Of a DNA stretch of 64,000 nt, positions 47,204 through 59,649 are shown piece by piece. This DNA comes from Polytrichum commune (taxonomy: Eukaryota; Streptophyta; Polytrichopsida; Polytrichales; Polytrichaceae): positions 1,304,501 to 1,368,500 of the forward strand of contig OX485805.1 in assembly GCA_950295325.1 (NCBI GenBank), in the 5' to 3' direction. A model generated the notes under the pieces. That model had not been told where the DNA came from and did no database searches. It worked only from the letters and a program-made list of their open reading frames with translations. The position numbers and the translations under genes were made by a program. How positions within the stretch are numbered: position 1 is the first letter of the stretch; every line of letters begins with the position of its first letter.

Positions 47204-50200
47204 ATGCGGAATTCAGGGTATCCAAGCTCGGTGGACACCAATCAGCACACCGACCTGAAGTTGGGAAAGCTGTTCCTGCACCACTGGAAGGATTGGGTGT
47301 TCGTAGTGTTCCTCATCATAATGGAAATCGTATTGAATGTCATCCAGCCGTACAAAAGATACCTCGGAAAAGAAATGTTTGTAACTGGGGAATACATGTA
47401 CCCATTGATGAAGCAAACCGTGCCTGCAGCCGCCGTTCCGGTAACCTAACCCTCGCATCCTCTTCCATTCGGTTTCAATCAATTAGTATTGGTTGATTAT
47501 TCCCAAAAATCAATGCTTAAATGCAACGAGTTTTTCAATTGGTGCCACTCTGGATGTCTGGACAGATTTTTGTGAAAGCCTTTCTTAAGGTTCTGGATAT
47601 CTTCGAAGTGCTCTTTACATTTTTCTCGCTTCATTGGCAATCTACTCCCCTGTAGTTTCTTCGAGATATATCTGCTGGCATTCAGTTGTGGAGCTTCTTA
47701 ATGCAACACAATTTGGGGGTTGGCCTACATTGTTGGCGAGGAATAATGGTCTACACCAGTGGAGAGAAACGGTGAAAGTGGTAATTGCTTCCGAGTGTAA
47801 TTAGGGATTTGGTTATTCTTTCCATCGAAGACCTTTGGAGATCCTACAGCTCAATTTTCTGTTGGAAGAAGTCGAGCAGAATTCTGTGCAGAAAGTTACA
47901 GGAATTGACAATTCCTGTTGTTGTGTTGTACATGGCAGGTCATTGCACTTGTGATCCCAATTCTCTTCGTTCTCTCTTTCTTCGCCTGGAGACGCTCAAG
48001 CCGTGATTTGCACCACGCTACCCTTGGTAACCTAATCTCTTTCCACATTTCACAGTCCAGTTAACGGCCCTAATCTCTGTTAAATGGCACTAATGTCTGT
48101 TAAATGGCACTATCCAGGTTGAATTTTGGTACTCAATCTCTGTCCACGGTCCAGTTATTGACAATTAACATGGTTTCAACCCTCGCAACAAAATATTGTT
48201 GCATATTTCAAACACTGGAATTTTTTGCCACTTTGAACTCTTTGCCACCTTGAGGCTTGCCCAGTCAAATTCACCAACACTCTGCATTGTTAACTGTCCC
48301 TGTGAATTGATTTTGGTGGAGGTGTAATTTGGAACAGTATAGCTACTTCATTTACTGACTTGCACCACGCTGTCCTTGGGGCCTACTCTCTCTGTCCACA
48401 TTGGTGTCCACAGTCCAGTTAGTGGCACCAATCAACAAGTCTTGTTGATAATGCCACATGGCTTATGTTGCATATTCCAACCCTCACAACAACATAGTGT
48501 TGCATATTCCATGCACTAAAATATCCTCCCTTTCATTGCCACCTTGAAGCTAGTCAAATGCAGCATCACTACAGTGTAAATATTTGTCCCCTCGAGGGAT
48601 TCATTTTGGAACATTACAGCTATTTCATTAGCTGACATGGCACCTGTTTGTATTGATGATTGTAGGTCTTCTCACTGCAGTGCTACTTACAGCCGTCATC
48701 ACCGACGCATTGAAAGATGGCCTCGGCTTCCCGCGACCAGATTTTTATGCTCGTTGTTTTGGGGATGTAGCTAACCCAGCTGTAAATCCCCCAACCCCCT
48801 CTCTTGTATTTCTACTTTATTCCCAAAATTCTCCTACAGAGCGAACTGCGTAGGGTTTACAAACACCGTGCAAGATGTCATATTTCAAGGTTCTGGCAAG
48901 GTGTCTTAAGGATTGACCGACATGTATTGGTTTGGTTCTTTTGATAGTAAAAACTGAGCAAGTAGAAGGTGAGCAGTAGGGAGGCACTGAGGTTAGAAGG
49001 CAAGCCGGGTGGAGCCAATGGCCATTATCTAACGTAATTTCCAGCAGGAAGTGATCATGCTCATGGTTAAAGGACTTTGTAAACAATCTGTGGGACCACG
49101 TCACATCTTCTGAATAAGAAAGGTGTGTTTGAATATATAATTTAACCTAAAAAACTTCGGGTGGAAGGCATACGTCTCTCCTTGATGGAAATTACAAGAT
49201 TAGAAGGTTGCAAGAGGTGGTAACGCAAGGAAACGACAGGCAGAGTGAAATTTGCAGCACTTATCCCTGTTGCGGAATCACTTGGGACATACTCGGGAAT
49301 CAGTATTGCATTGTCCAGTCATATGTGCAGAAGCTTTTTGAAGTGGCAGCCCATGTGTTTCAGAATTGAGTGATAACATTTTCAGAGTGCTTGTCAAGTC
49401 TTTTATTTCTGAAAGTAATCTCGGATGTCGGCAGATTTATGATGCAAATGGTAATGTGGCCTGCACTGGAGACGCAGCCCAGATCAAGGAGGGTTACAAG
49501 TCATTCCCAAGTGGCCACTCATCTGGTATGACCTTAACCCCTCTTGCAAAGCAAGTTGCTGTCTAGAAGTGGTGGTTATAGGTCTTTTTTGTAGGTTTTT
49601 GTTTTCCTTGATCTTGACTCTTTAGAGCCTTCCACCGAAAGGCAGGAATAGCCCATGGGTGAAGGGGCTCTTTAATTATGCTTGCTTCCTTAGGAAGTCA
49701 ATGTTATATACCACTATTACTGATCTTGACTTCTTGTTCATGCCGATTGTGCAGGGTCTTTTTCTGGGCTTGGCTATTTGACAATGTATTTGGCGGGCAA
49801 GATAGGGTTCTTTGACCGCAGAGGCCACCTCTGGAAATTTTTCCCCATTGTGGCACCCTTGTTGACAGCTACCTTTGTTGGCATCTCGCGAATCGACAAT
49901 TACTGGCACCGCTGGTCTGATGTCCTTGCGGGAGCCCTACTTGGTAAGACATTTGTATTAAAAAATGTAGATCATGCCAATTATCTCATCACCTGCTTTC
50001 AGTAAGGACACAGAAATTTAATACTGTGTTTTTCAATTGGCACCGATTTTCTTGAATACCGTGTGTGCCTATTAGGTTACGTGACTCTCACTGAGATGAT
50101 TAAGTTTCACCTGCCATCCGTGCAGGCAACATAAAGCTTGCAAAAACAATGAATTTAGTCCCGAACCTCATAGGCACATACGGGGTAGCCTTCAAGGTCA

Positions 50201-51062
50201 AATGCTTGACAACCAGTTTAGACTGACATGCTACATATTTTGAGTTTCGTCACATGCTTTCAGTCATGACACAGAAATTTAAAATTGTCTTTTTTGGATT
50301 AGCACTGTTTTATTTAACAAGCAACTCATAGCCTTCAAGGTCAATCTACATGACGCAAAGCTCTAATCCTGCTGTCTGTTTGCAGGGTTGGTTGTGGCGT
50401 ACTTTTCCTATCGGCTCCATTACCCAAGTCTGTTCGATGATGCAGGTATGCAAACACTTCAAACCATGAACTACTTCTTGAGGGCAATCTTCAATATGCA
50501 TTGAACATATAAATGGCTTCGCACCTACTGAGGTAGACTGATGTTAATCCAATGCCCCCAAAATGTGGATACACACATTTGAGTGTCGTGTGGTTATGTG
50601 TGGATCTAAGAATGGACACCAAGAAGACTTCTTTAATAAAAACAGATTGGACTATGTGCTCAAGATTTGTTACCCATTCTAGGCTCAACAGTCAACTTAA
50701 TTGGGGTGACCTATATGGTCAAGTAATGAGCACAAGAATCTTTACTTCGATAATAAATAAGATTTTCATATGAACTTCAAAAATTATGAGGACGATGGCT
50801 ATGGGCACTGTTTTGGATTTGGTAATCATCTTGCACTCATTGCGTGTTTCCATGTTCTACAAGAAGTGGGTGCAGAGAGTATAGTGAGATCTGATGAAGG
50901 CACACTTACCTTATGCAATCTGAGTAATGTAAATATCTGTATGACCAATGTGCAGCTGATAGTCCGTTGCCGTTCTTGGGGGTGTACCGCCGCTCCGGAA
51001 CGATACCTTTGGCAGCAACTAGCTACCCTCAACATCAGAATGGAGAGGATATGGGAGTTTGA
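47204..51062 (+). CDS. LPP: Lipid phosphate phosphatase (PAP2 family)
   Basis: Seven exons join in frame to 295 residues: 47204-47440, 47939-48026, 48666-48781, 49435-49525, 49755-49943, 50386-50445 and 50956-51062 (stop TGA). All introns are GT-AG with consistent phases. Three catalytic motifs are complete: K125-x6-RP (KDGLGFPRP), PSGH at residues 172-175 and S222-R223-x5-H229-x3-D233 ([12 protein letters not shown]). About six membrane segments are evident, the first at about 31-48. A hydrophilic loop (about 134-170) separates motifs 1 and 2. Family knowledge: such enzymes dephosphorylate phosphatidic acid and related lipid phosphates to diacylglycerol and phosphate at plasma or endomembranes, attenuating phosphatidate signalling. 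Sequence resembles plant LPP2-type members, although the short C-terminal tail is poorly conserved. Partial duplication of the exon 2 end lies in intron 2. Confidence 0.93.
48004..48650. repeat. Tandem duplication in LPP intron 2 including exon 2 end
   Basis: Unit 1 starts TGATTTGCACCACGCT at 48004 (last codons of exon 2) and unit 2 starts TGACTTGCACCACGCT near 48355. Similarity continues through the CAGTCCAGTTA block, the CAACCCTC.CAACAA block, TTGCATATT, TGCCACCTTGA and GGAACA.TA.AGCTA. The units are about 350 and 300 bases long and clearly diverged. The copied exon end would read DLHHAVLG, but its donor is changed from GGTAAC to GGGGCC. Confidence 0.8.
50570..50785. repeat. Dispersed repeat in LPP intron 6
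   Basis: The stretch shares an ordered set of short blocks with 61065-61260 and, more weakly, 54695-54880: GGACACCAA, GATTGGAC, GTGCTCAA, GAGCA, TTTACTTCGATAAT. It is non-coding and probably an old interspersed repeat. No ends could be defined. Confidence 0.5.
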
Positions 51063-52000
51063 TGTAAATTAGGCAAAGGAATTATTAGAGGTATACAGCG
51101 ACTTGGAAGTCCAACTGGATTGGGTGTACAGAAATGTGGCTTTGCAAACTTTTTGTAAGTTTTTCCACGCAATTCGGATGTTTTTCTGTATAGTTACCAC
51201 ACGGTCATTCTCAAGTGATTTGTGTTTTTCACAGAGTTATGGAAATGTATCACCTCCAAAAGCTTGATCACGTAGTTCAGTAGTGGTCATCCTCTATGCA
51301 TTAGGAAGTGTCCACCTCTCACAAGACATTTTGACAGTGCCACTTGTTGAAGAAACACCCCCTTCCAAACAATGTTCTACATTTTTCACCTTTGAGTTGA
51401 ATTATCGAAATAATTACTTCTAAATTCAACATGGGATGATCAAAAGTGTTCTTTTAAGTTTTCACCATATGGATGTGATCCTTTGTTTGTGCCTCACAAC
51501 TAAGCTTTCGTGTCAATCCTCAGAAGACCCCTGGAAACATGTTGTTATAACACTTCTGAGAATGTGCAGTATTAACCTACCAATTTGTTTTGCTTGAGCA
51601 CCCATGAGCTGGATTCTCCCACGCAACTCTCTTTCAGGCCTCCCCTCCCCCTGGTGTAAGAATTCTTGGAGTGAATCCTATATGCAATTATCTTCTCAAC
51701 ACACCAATTGTCCTTAACCACTGCAAAAATTCTCTGATGGGCGGCATTCTGAAGACTTCGGGCGGTCCAACTGCCCATAATCATCTAAAGAATCACATGT
51801 AACCTATTGAAGCTTTTGCATTGGCCAGATCGACCCATTGGAAATCAAGTCATTCTTCTAACCTTAAATAACTGGAGGAATATTGCTCTGGAGGTATAAC
51901 CAAACCATATGAAATTTTCTGGTTTCCTTCTCCTCCAAGAAGCATTAGAGAAGATTGAAAGTCCGTCAAGGCCTGTATTGGAGAGCTTCACAAAGAGGTG

Positions 52001-52236
52001 CTACACTGGTATGTGCAATTAGGTTGCCCCCTGCTAATTTATCGATATTCCACACTATTTTGAATATTTATTACCATGGTGATAGAATATCAGATTTTCT
52101 TTTTTATGATGGTGGTTGCTATACGGGCGAATAAGAGAAATAAATTTTTGCAATCTGAAATTCGACCCCGGGTGATTTGCATGGGTAAAGACGCACCTTG
52201 TTCATGAATGCAACCTAATTGCACATACAAGTGTAG
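52001..52236. mobile_element. 236-bp element with 27-bp inverted termini
   Basis: The left end CTACACTGGTATGTGCAATT continues AGGTTGC; the right end is its inverse with one mismatch over 27 positions. A collinear diverged copy (AGGTTGCCCC, ATATTCCACA-like, GGTTGCTATA, TTTGCATGGGTAAAG, GCAACCTAATTGCACA) lies at about 60773-60990. No target duplication was obvious. Non-coding MITE. Confidence 0.7.
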
Positions 52237-54927
52237 ATGATATTGGCCCATACATTTAGGATCATGAGCTCCTCACTCATAAAACATGTGTACCACTGAC
52301 TCCTTGACACCAACACAGTCGTGAGGACAACTTTTGTCAACAATTCTTGAGATTCTCCCCCGCCACTCATAGCCCACCCACACCTATTGGTGTGGGCACC
52401 CAGTGAATGGGTTCTACCAGCACTGGTTACATCTAATGACTCTTATTGGTCAAATAGGTGTTAAAAGTGGTCCTTGTTGGTAGGAGTTGTTTGATGGATG
52501 CCCATACCAGTAAGTGTGGGCATGTTGTCATTGACTGCAATGTCCAAGGAGATTTTTGGACATAACTGGTCAAAACCCTAACGTTTCCAAGTCCAACCAG
52601 TTACATATTGTGATCTTTCGATTTTTCTATATTGATTTGAGGTATAATCCATAGATTCCTCTAAAATGAATCAACAATTTTCTTGAAGTCTTGAACTTCA
52701 ACTAGTTATTACTCAAACTGAACCAATTTATTTGTAACTATAGTGAATTGTTGTACTAGTGTGGGTTACCAACTGGAGTTCCGCATTGCTATAACATTTA
52801 ACTAAGTGTGTGATTTCTTACTTAAGCTACATATATAGTTAGTATGCATATCAAAGCACATGATATAACTTGGTAAAAAAAAGATAATGTCGGTGGTAAC
52901 CCACATTAATAGGACAATTCAGTGTAGTTTGTCAGTTCTCCATATTCATTGATTGATAGCCCCACCTTTGTGCAATAGAAACCAAATAGGTTCAGCTTAC
53001 TTCTAAAACTTGAGCTTATGCCAACAAGATTTATATATTTTTGTTTCTGAAACCTCGCCTGGGTAGGTCACTTAGTGCATTTTAAAAACGACGTGCTATA
53101 AAATTGACATAAATTTTATAAAATATTTCCACATGGTTTAGGGGCCATGAAAAGTGTTTAATCCCATTACAAGTAAGGTAGACATACCTGAAATGTGGGC
53201 CATTCAAAGGAATTTTTTTATAATATAGGGGTTCAAGATAAGGACCTTAGGATTTATATCGAGTAGGCTTAGTTTAGCATGCATGCTTCATGATATATGG
53301 ATGAAAATTACTTCATATGCCCAAAAAGATGGAAATTCCCCGCGTTCATTATTGATTGTCTTCCTCATCTTGCACTCCCGCAATCTCATTTGCCAACACC
53401 TAGGGTTACACTTTGTTGAGACTGGTGTTTTTTTGTTTTTTTGTTTTGTTTTGTTTAGGGTTTACAAAACAAGGGAAGAAGAGAGCAATATATAGGTTGA
53501 CAATGCATTATGGCTTGGGGTTAGATTGCCATGGAGTGTGTGTTGTGTTTATGAATACACATTCACATTTGTTGTGTTTCCACCCTAAGCCTTCTTTGGT
53601 TGATACATGATGGTGATGTTATATTAAACCCTAAATCTATAGAGTTGCAAGTAGTTTTAAAATTGTGCTTTATTTCCTTGTTGCATTTTCCATTCATATT
53701 ATACTCTTGGAATGAGTTGCTTCATGTTGTTATAGTTGTATGTTGTGTCTTTCTAAAGTGTTGCACTTGTATGGTTTTGCAATGGTATGTGTGAATCAAG
53801 TTTTTTTGTTGCCATGTTTTTTGCATCACTTTTCCAATGTGTATACTTTTGAATCATTATTTGTCAAATGTACGGAATATAGAATACCAAAAAATGAAAT
53901 AACATTGGAAATATAACTAATGGTAGGGTGGAATAAAATAGGTCATTTTAGAGAATTAATTAATTATAGGGAGCTTTTAAATCATGCCATGGAGTTAAAT
54001 AGCCCTCACACAAATAGCCCTCAATTGCATGTGGTGCACAAAAATCTTATAGAGTGACTTACCTGAGGAACCTCCTCCCACCAAAATCAGCTAGAGCTTT
54101 GTGGTGTCTATGTAACCTTATTAGTTGCGAAGATGAAAGCCTAACAATATTCGAGTGCTCCCACCATTTCATTCTAATAATATCAATGAGAATGCTTCAC
54201 CCGAGTTTATCAACCTAAATTTGTTGATAAGAAAGAATAAGCAAGGTATAGTTTGGAATACTATATGACTTATTCTTAACCCCACCCAACCTACAGTGAT
54301 TGTTGAATGATGTTATGAGGGCAATGGATTATTCTATGACCTTAAAGGTCTACTTATAGTTTATTTAACTTTGGAAGTGACACCACTTAAAGCAACATAG
54401 CCTATTGGGGATGAATTGGTTGCCAACTTATAGGGAGCTTATATCTACAAGAGCCCTTCATACATGATGGATGAGTTTACATAAACAACATGAAGCTCCA
54501 ACCACCACAATCACACACACATGTCCGATACAATTGCACAAGTTTTGCAAAGTTTGTCTTCAGCCAGTTATAGCAATTAGGCTAATCGTTTGGTGAACTT
54601 CAAGCTAACATTCACCAAAGAGTTTGGGGTAGGTGTGCCTTATGTGGGCATATCTTCTGAATCAAACACCTATATTTGAGTTGAATATGGCAAGGCTTGT
54701 GGCTTCTGAGTGGACACCAACCAAGCACTCGATACCATGAGACTAGACGATGTACTCAAATATGTTAACCATTATAGGTTCAATTGTTGACACAGTGGAG
54801 CTCGAGCCTATGTAATTACCTAGTAAAGAGAATGAGAATCCTCATCTTGACCTCCTATAACTTTTACATCGACACTCCAATTTTGAAATGATCATCATCT
54901 CAAGGCCCAGCTAACACTAGAGCTTGA

Positions 54928-55349
54928 GGGCTCTTTACATGTGATATGCAAATTATGTGATCGGCTTAGAAGCCGGAGGCGGTCTAAGTTCACTTGATAC
55001 TAGATCTTAAAGGCGTGAGGGCCCAATTACAATTTGGATGGGAAATCTACATGGCGTCCTACATGGCAACACGTGAACAATGTTTCATAATCTACTAGAT
55101 ATTGCATTAGGCCCACCAAAAAGATGGCGGTTTAATGCAAAATTGACATTAGCTCCTATAAATATTACATCATAATGGTGGTCGGGATCCAAACCTGAAC
55201 ATACGTTGTGGTCCCTCAACATGGTCCACTTTCACTTCACACTTTACACTAAATCCGAGGGCCCATCAATTGCAACAGTGGATTTCTATTTCCCACGGGC
55301 CCTTGGAGTTTCATGGTCACGGCGCTTGGTATGTGTGTAAGGCAGCCCC
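54928..55349. mobile_element. Tourist-like MITE, degraded copy D
   Basis: It begins GGGCTCTTTACATGTGA and ends near GGCAGCCCC. Internally it shares CTACATGG, TTTCATAATC-like, ATTAGGCCCACC, GGGCCC and TTCATGGTCACGGC blocks with copies at 37836, 58323 and 60428. Both termini are eroded and no clear target duplication remains. Confidence 0.55.
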
Positions 55350-56777
55350 TGATTCACAAGGGCTCACCAGATGAGACAATTCCCAATCCTATCCAACAAC
55401 CAAAATAGTTTGTGGAGTTAGAAGTGCCCACAATAGGGCCACATACATACCTTACACCAACAATCGAAGACTTTATTTCATGAACCTTGTGTGCATTATT
55501 AGATATTGCATACACAACTTATTACACGGTTCCACCTGATCACCATGCAACGGCTTCACATGTGCTTTGTATTTATTGCTTATGTTTGTTGGTTGCAAGT
55601 GGGAGGCATCCAAAAGGTGAGATGAGCTTCTATGAGCAGCTTTTAGCGGCTGACACATGGCCCAAAAAAGGCTCTCAAAATATCACAGTGGTGATCTGTA
55701 AGGGTCACTTTTATACGTTAAAGAGTCGATTGAAAGCCACCAAGATAATTTTTGAGATATCGAGCATCCCCAACACTTTGGATTGGCATAACATTACTTG
55801 GCTGATGAGTTGTGTTTAGCTACCTTGACTTCATATTCCGTCTGGAGCGGTGGGATTCCGCCATTCAGGGTCTTTATTCTCGAATCTAGTGTTGGGTTCA
55901 TGAACAAAACTCGTCAGTTGAGTGATGTTATGAGTGCGAAATGCTCTCTATAATTCTTGGTTATCTCACTCTAAGGAATGTTTGTTTTCAAAGGCGAGGC
56001 TGAGTGACGTAATTGAGCACCTTGATGTAGCACTTTTTCACGTGGGTTTCATACGTAGTATTGCTAAGTTTTACATGTCACTTACTCTATAATAGTTCAT
56101 ATTGACCATATAAACTCTTCAATCCAGTTAAAGGTGAAGACATAATGAGATTTCTACCCAATTTTTAGAACCTTGTAACTATTATTTTTATAGTCTACAT
56201 CAAAATGGCTTGACCCTACAAGGCTTTGAGGTTCGTTGGAGGTTCTACCAAGTCAAGCCTCAAGAAAGAGAACACCAATATATATATTCCACAAGTGGTT
56301 TAAACCTACACTATGAACATACAAGTCTTAGGTTATCGAGGTGTGTCACTGATGAATTGTCCTACGTCACTGGAAAATATGCAAGTCTACCACAATGATA
56401 GATTGGGATATTTCTCTTACCGATGCAGGATGATTGCATGGGACTCGTACGTTGGTAGTGTTTGAATCTTGTCGCACACCAAACCCTTGGAGTGAATGGC
56501 CGGACCATCACCATTTGGACATCAACTTACTAAGATTTGACTTCTTCGACTTGAAATGGATCCAAGGAATAACACCAAGATTAATATGATGGAACCCACT
56601 TGAGCTAAGTTAACCAAGACAACCTCTAAAAGATATAATCTTTTCTATGACAAAATGGGAAGTTAAGGCCTACTTGAGTGCACAAATACCCCCAATCACG
56701 TCCTTGCAACTTAGGTCCCTGCTAAAAGCCATTTTTAGAGAGCAAAAAAAAGTAAGAGAAACTCGATGGCTATAAAT

Positions 56778-57810
56778 GGGGGGACGTTAAATACCCCCCC
56801 CCCCCACGAACTTTTCGGAGTGTCAGAGTCGGGCTGGGGCAGCCGCCCGGCCAGAAAATCCGCATTTTTTGGACCCGACCGAAAACTGCTGCCCGCCCGC
56901 CCGATTTCGAAAAAACCATTGCCCTTGCATTCTTGAAGGCCACTTACTCACAAATCCCATAATGAGTGCACTTCACCTTCAAGGGCCAAAATCCAATATA
57001 TATGTTCACTTCCATTGAGTAAATAAGCAATTGACTAGGGTTTCATTATCAAAGTGACACCGTCAATAAAACATGTAATTAACTTCGAAGTCAAAAATAT
57101 TACAAAACCCTCACTAACACTAAGGTTATAATTTTTGTAACTCACAATTTGAAATTGTCTTTGTCATTCTAAAATGACACTTAAATTTAGTGTGCTAATT
57201 TAGTATGTGTATTTTATAATATTTTAGGTAATGCCGTCTACTTTCACAAGTATTCATACGCATTCATTAATATCAAGTGGGATTAAATATAATGAAGTCT
57301 AATTAATCTTCATTAATCCCAAATAAATCAGAAACTATGCTTACCAAATTAAGTAAACCTAATTGATTATAAAATGTACTTACTGTAATTAATTAATTAT
57401 TGAAATTAATTCCAGTGAGTTAATTCTAATAATTAATTTCTGGAATCAATTCCAGTGAGTTAATTATGATAATTAATATCTGGGATTTTGTAATATTTTT
57501 GACTTCGAAGATAATTACATGTTTTATTGACGGTTTCACTTTGATAATGAAACCCTAGTCAATTGCTTATTTACTCAATGGAAATGAACATATATATTGG
57601 ATTTTGGCCCTTGAAGGTGAAGTGCACTCAATATGGGATTTGTGAGTAAGTGGCCTTCAAGAATGCAAGGGCAATGGTTTTTTCGAAATCGGGCGGGCGG
57701 GCAGCAGTTTTCGGTCGGGTCCAAAAAATTCGGATTTTCTGGCCGGGCGGCTGCCCTAGCCCGACTCTGACACTCCGAAAAGTTCGTGGGGGGGTATTTA
57801 ACGTCCCCCC
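56778..57810. mobile_element. 1.03-kb element with arms of about 330 bp
   Basis: The left end GGGGGGACGTTAAATACCCC is mirrored at the right by GGGGTATTTAACGTCCCCCC. Nearly perfect inverted similarity runs inward from 56778 to about 57105 and from 57810 back to about 57485. Flanking TATAAAT occurs on both sides (56771-56777, 57811-57817; TATAAATG if one terminal G is counted as flank). A 7-8 bp duplication is hAT-like. The centre is AT-rich with a two-unit AATTCCAGTGAGTTAATT repeat. No transposase frame. Arms differ at few positions, so the insertion looks recent. Confidence 0.85.
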
Positions 57811-57849
57811 TATAAATGTTGATCCCCATATCTCCCAACCGGACCTCAG

Positions 57850-58891
57850 CTACACTGATTATCCCAATTAGTGCATGTTACTATTCGGAGTCTGGTACAC
57901 TAAATAGGATACTTAGTGTTCGATACACTAAATACAAACGTATACACTAATTATCAATAATTCTATGAAAGTAAGTAACATTAAATGTAAATTCAAACAC
58001 TAAATATCAATTATGCTAATATGTGGAGGTTACATGTTTGAATTTAGTGTTGATAAGGATATGAAAAAAAGGATACAATAAGGGAGGTGGTAGTAGGGAA
58101 GGTGGCAACACATTTATGTTTAACACTAATTGTCAAGGAATCAAAAATTAATGTTGAGCAGGGTAGGGTGTTAACAACACCAAATATAATCAAACACTAA
58201 ATATCCTATTTAGTGTAATGCTATTATTGTTCAGTGGGAGTGTAACATTTTCCCAAGAAAAGTCGTTTATGATGACCTATAATGTCTGAAGTTTTGTTAT
58301 TAAAGATTGAAATCCTGAGTAAGGGTGACTTCACACACACGAGACTGAAAGTCCGTGACCACTACACTTCAAGCATTCTCATTATTTGAAATGGCGGAGC
58401 CGGTCCAAGCTTGCTTCACACTACGCTTGAGGGACCAACAGAGTATGTGAATGCAAGATGGATGTAGAGTCTACATGGATTCTTACATGGTGTCGAATGA
58501 ATCATATTTCATGGTCACTTGGACTAATTTCAAAACCCGCCTCTTGTAGGTAGGCCTAACACAAAACCAGGAGACCATGGCCCTCTCAACGCTCAAAACC
58601 ATTGTTTTATTCTATTTTTTTATCATATGTGAGAACCCATGTGGATAAAAATTCATTGAAATAGCATTTGGTTGAAGGCCCGGTCACATATGACTACACA
58701 CTACACTCGAGGGTCCGTGACCACACTACATGATGTTGGAGGTGTGTTGGGACGGCCATTGGACACTTTTCTTTTGGGCTCTCACAATGTCATGGTCACG
58801 GCTCTTGGCTCGTGTGTGAAGTGGCCCTAAGGCTTTATTGCATTGGGGAACTCCGAATAGTAAAACGCACTAATTGGGATAATGGGTGTAG
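57850..58891. repeat. Inverted pair of about 40 bp enclosing a Tourist-like MITE
   Basis: Left segment 57850-57890 (TTATCCCAATTAGTGC, TACTATTCGGAG) recurs inverted at 58851-58891 (CTCCGAATAGTA, GCACTAATTGGGATAA). The Tourist-like copy B at 58323-58827 lies just inside the right member. The left interior is rich in TACACTAAATA variants. It may be a larger foldback element into which copy B inserted. Confidence 0.6.
58323..58827. mobile_element. Tourist-like MITE, copy B
   Basis: A 505-bp element flanked by TAA (58320-58322, 58828-58830) starts GGGTGACTTCACACACACGA and ends CTCGTGTGTGAAGTGGCCC. It matches copy A (37836-38339) over its full length in the opposite orientation. Shared blocks include ACACAAAACC(A/G)GGAGACCATGG and ACACACCTCCAA or their complements. 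Confidence 0.88.
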
Positions 58892-59470
58892 TAGGTATCA
58901 TATTCCACTACAAATGAAGCCACAACCATTACTCATCAAATCTGTGGCCAGAATTTGGTTCTCCCGGAATCCGTGTCCCCATGAGGCCAACCGAAAATAC
59001 ACACACATGTATAATATATGTATTTATATATGTAACATTTTTACACTATAAACATCGTATATGCAGCCGAGCAGAAGTCTAAACTTATACATGTTGGTAG
59101 CTTAGGGAATGGTGAAACGAGACCCAATATAATTACTTTGGATATTAAATAGGCTTTTAGGGTTACCCGAAGGGACCCACTAAGGTACAAGCACTGACAC
59201 AAGGGTAAGGTATACAGACAACACACCAATTGCACCACAATTTACATCACAGGGTTAAGTTAGCTATCCGAAGCACAGGGCTCCAGCCAATAGGAGGAGA
59301 GGTGACGTGGCAGTGGACGTGGCGCTGACGTGGATGATCAAGCCGGAGGACGGGAAAGGCTGATCATCAATGGCTTTGAGACAAAATTGGAATTCGCTTC
59401 CTTTATTTGGAGATTATGTACATACTGTAGTGCTTTGGAGTATGAGCTTCCCTGCGATTTGTAGTATTAT

Positions 59471-59473
<3 letters not shown>

Positions 59474-59500
<27 letters not shown>
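59474..59500. repeat. (AT)n microsatellite
   Basis: About thirteen AT dinucleotides form a perfect run following TATTATT; it is encoded as poly-IY in one short ORF, which is therefore not credible. Confidence 0.85.
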
Positions 59501-59501
<1 letters not shown>

Positions 59502-59649
59502 CCCATTGTATTAACTACGATTCTCCAAACAAGGGGAACTTTTACAAGATTCTGGGACCAAGTTTGCCGCAGGCCCGGTCCGCGAAAAGTTCAAACATTA
59601 TTCCCAAACCTTGTCAACGGCCGGCCGAGCGTAAATACAAGTAGAGGCC

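Larger units (their letters stand above)
51063..56777. other. LPP 3' flank and repeat-rich spacer
   Basis: No gene was recognised. It holds the small terminal-inverted-repeat element at 52001-52236, a weak dispersed-repeat copy at about 54695-54880 and the degraded Tourist-like copy at 54928-55349. The ORF at 55487-55819 (110 codons) is open and not especially low-complexity, but I do not recognise it and it lacks flanking exons. It may be a transposon relic. Confidence 0.4.
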
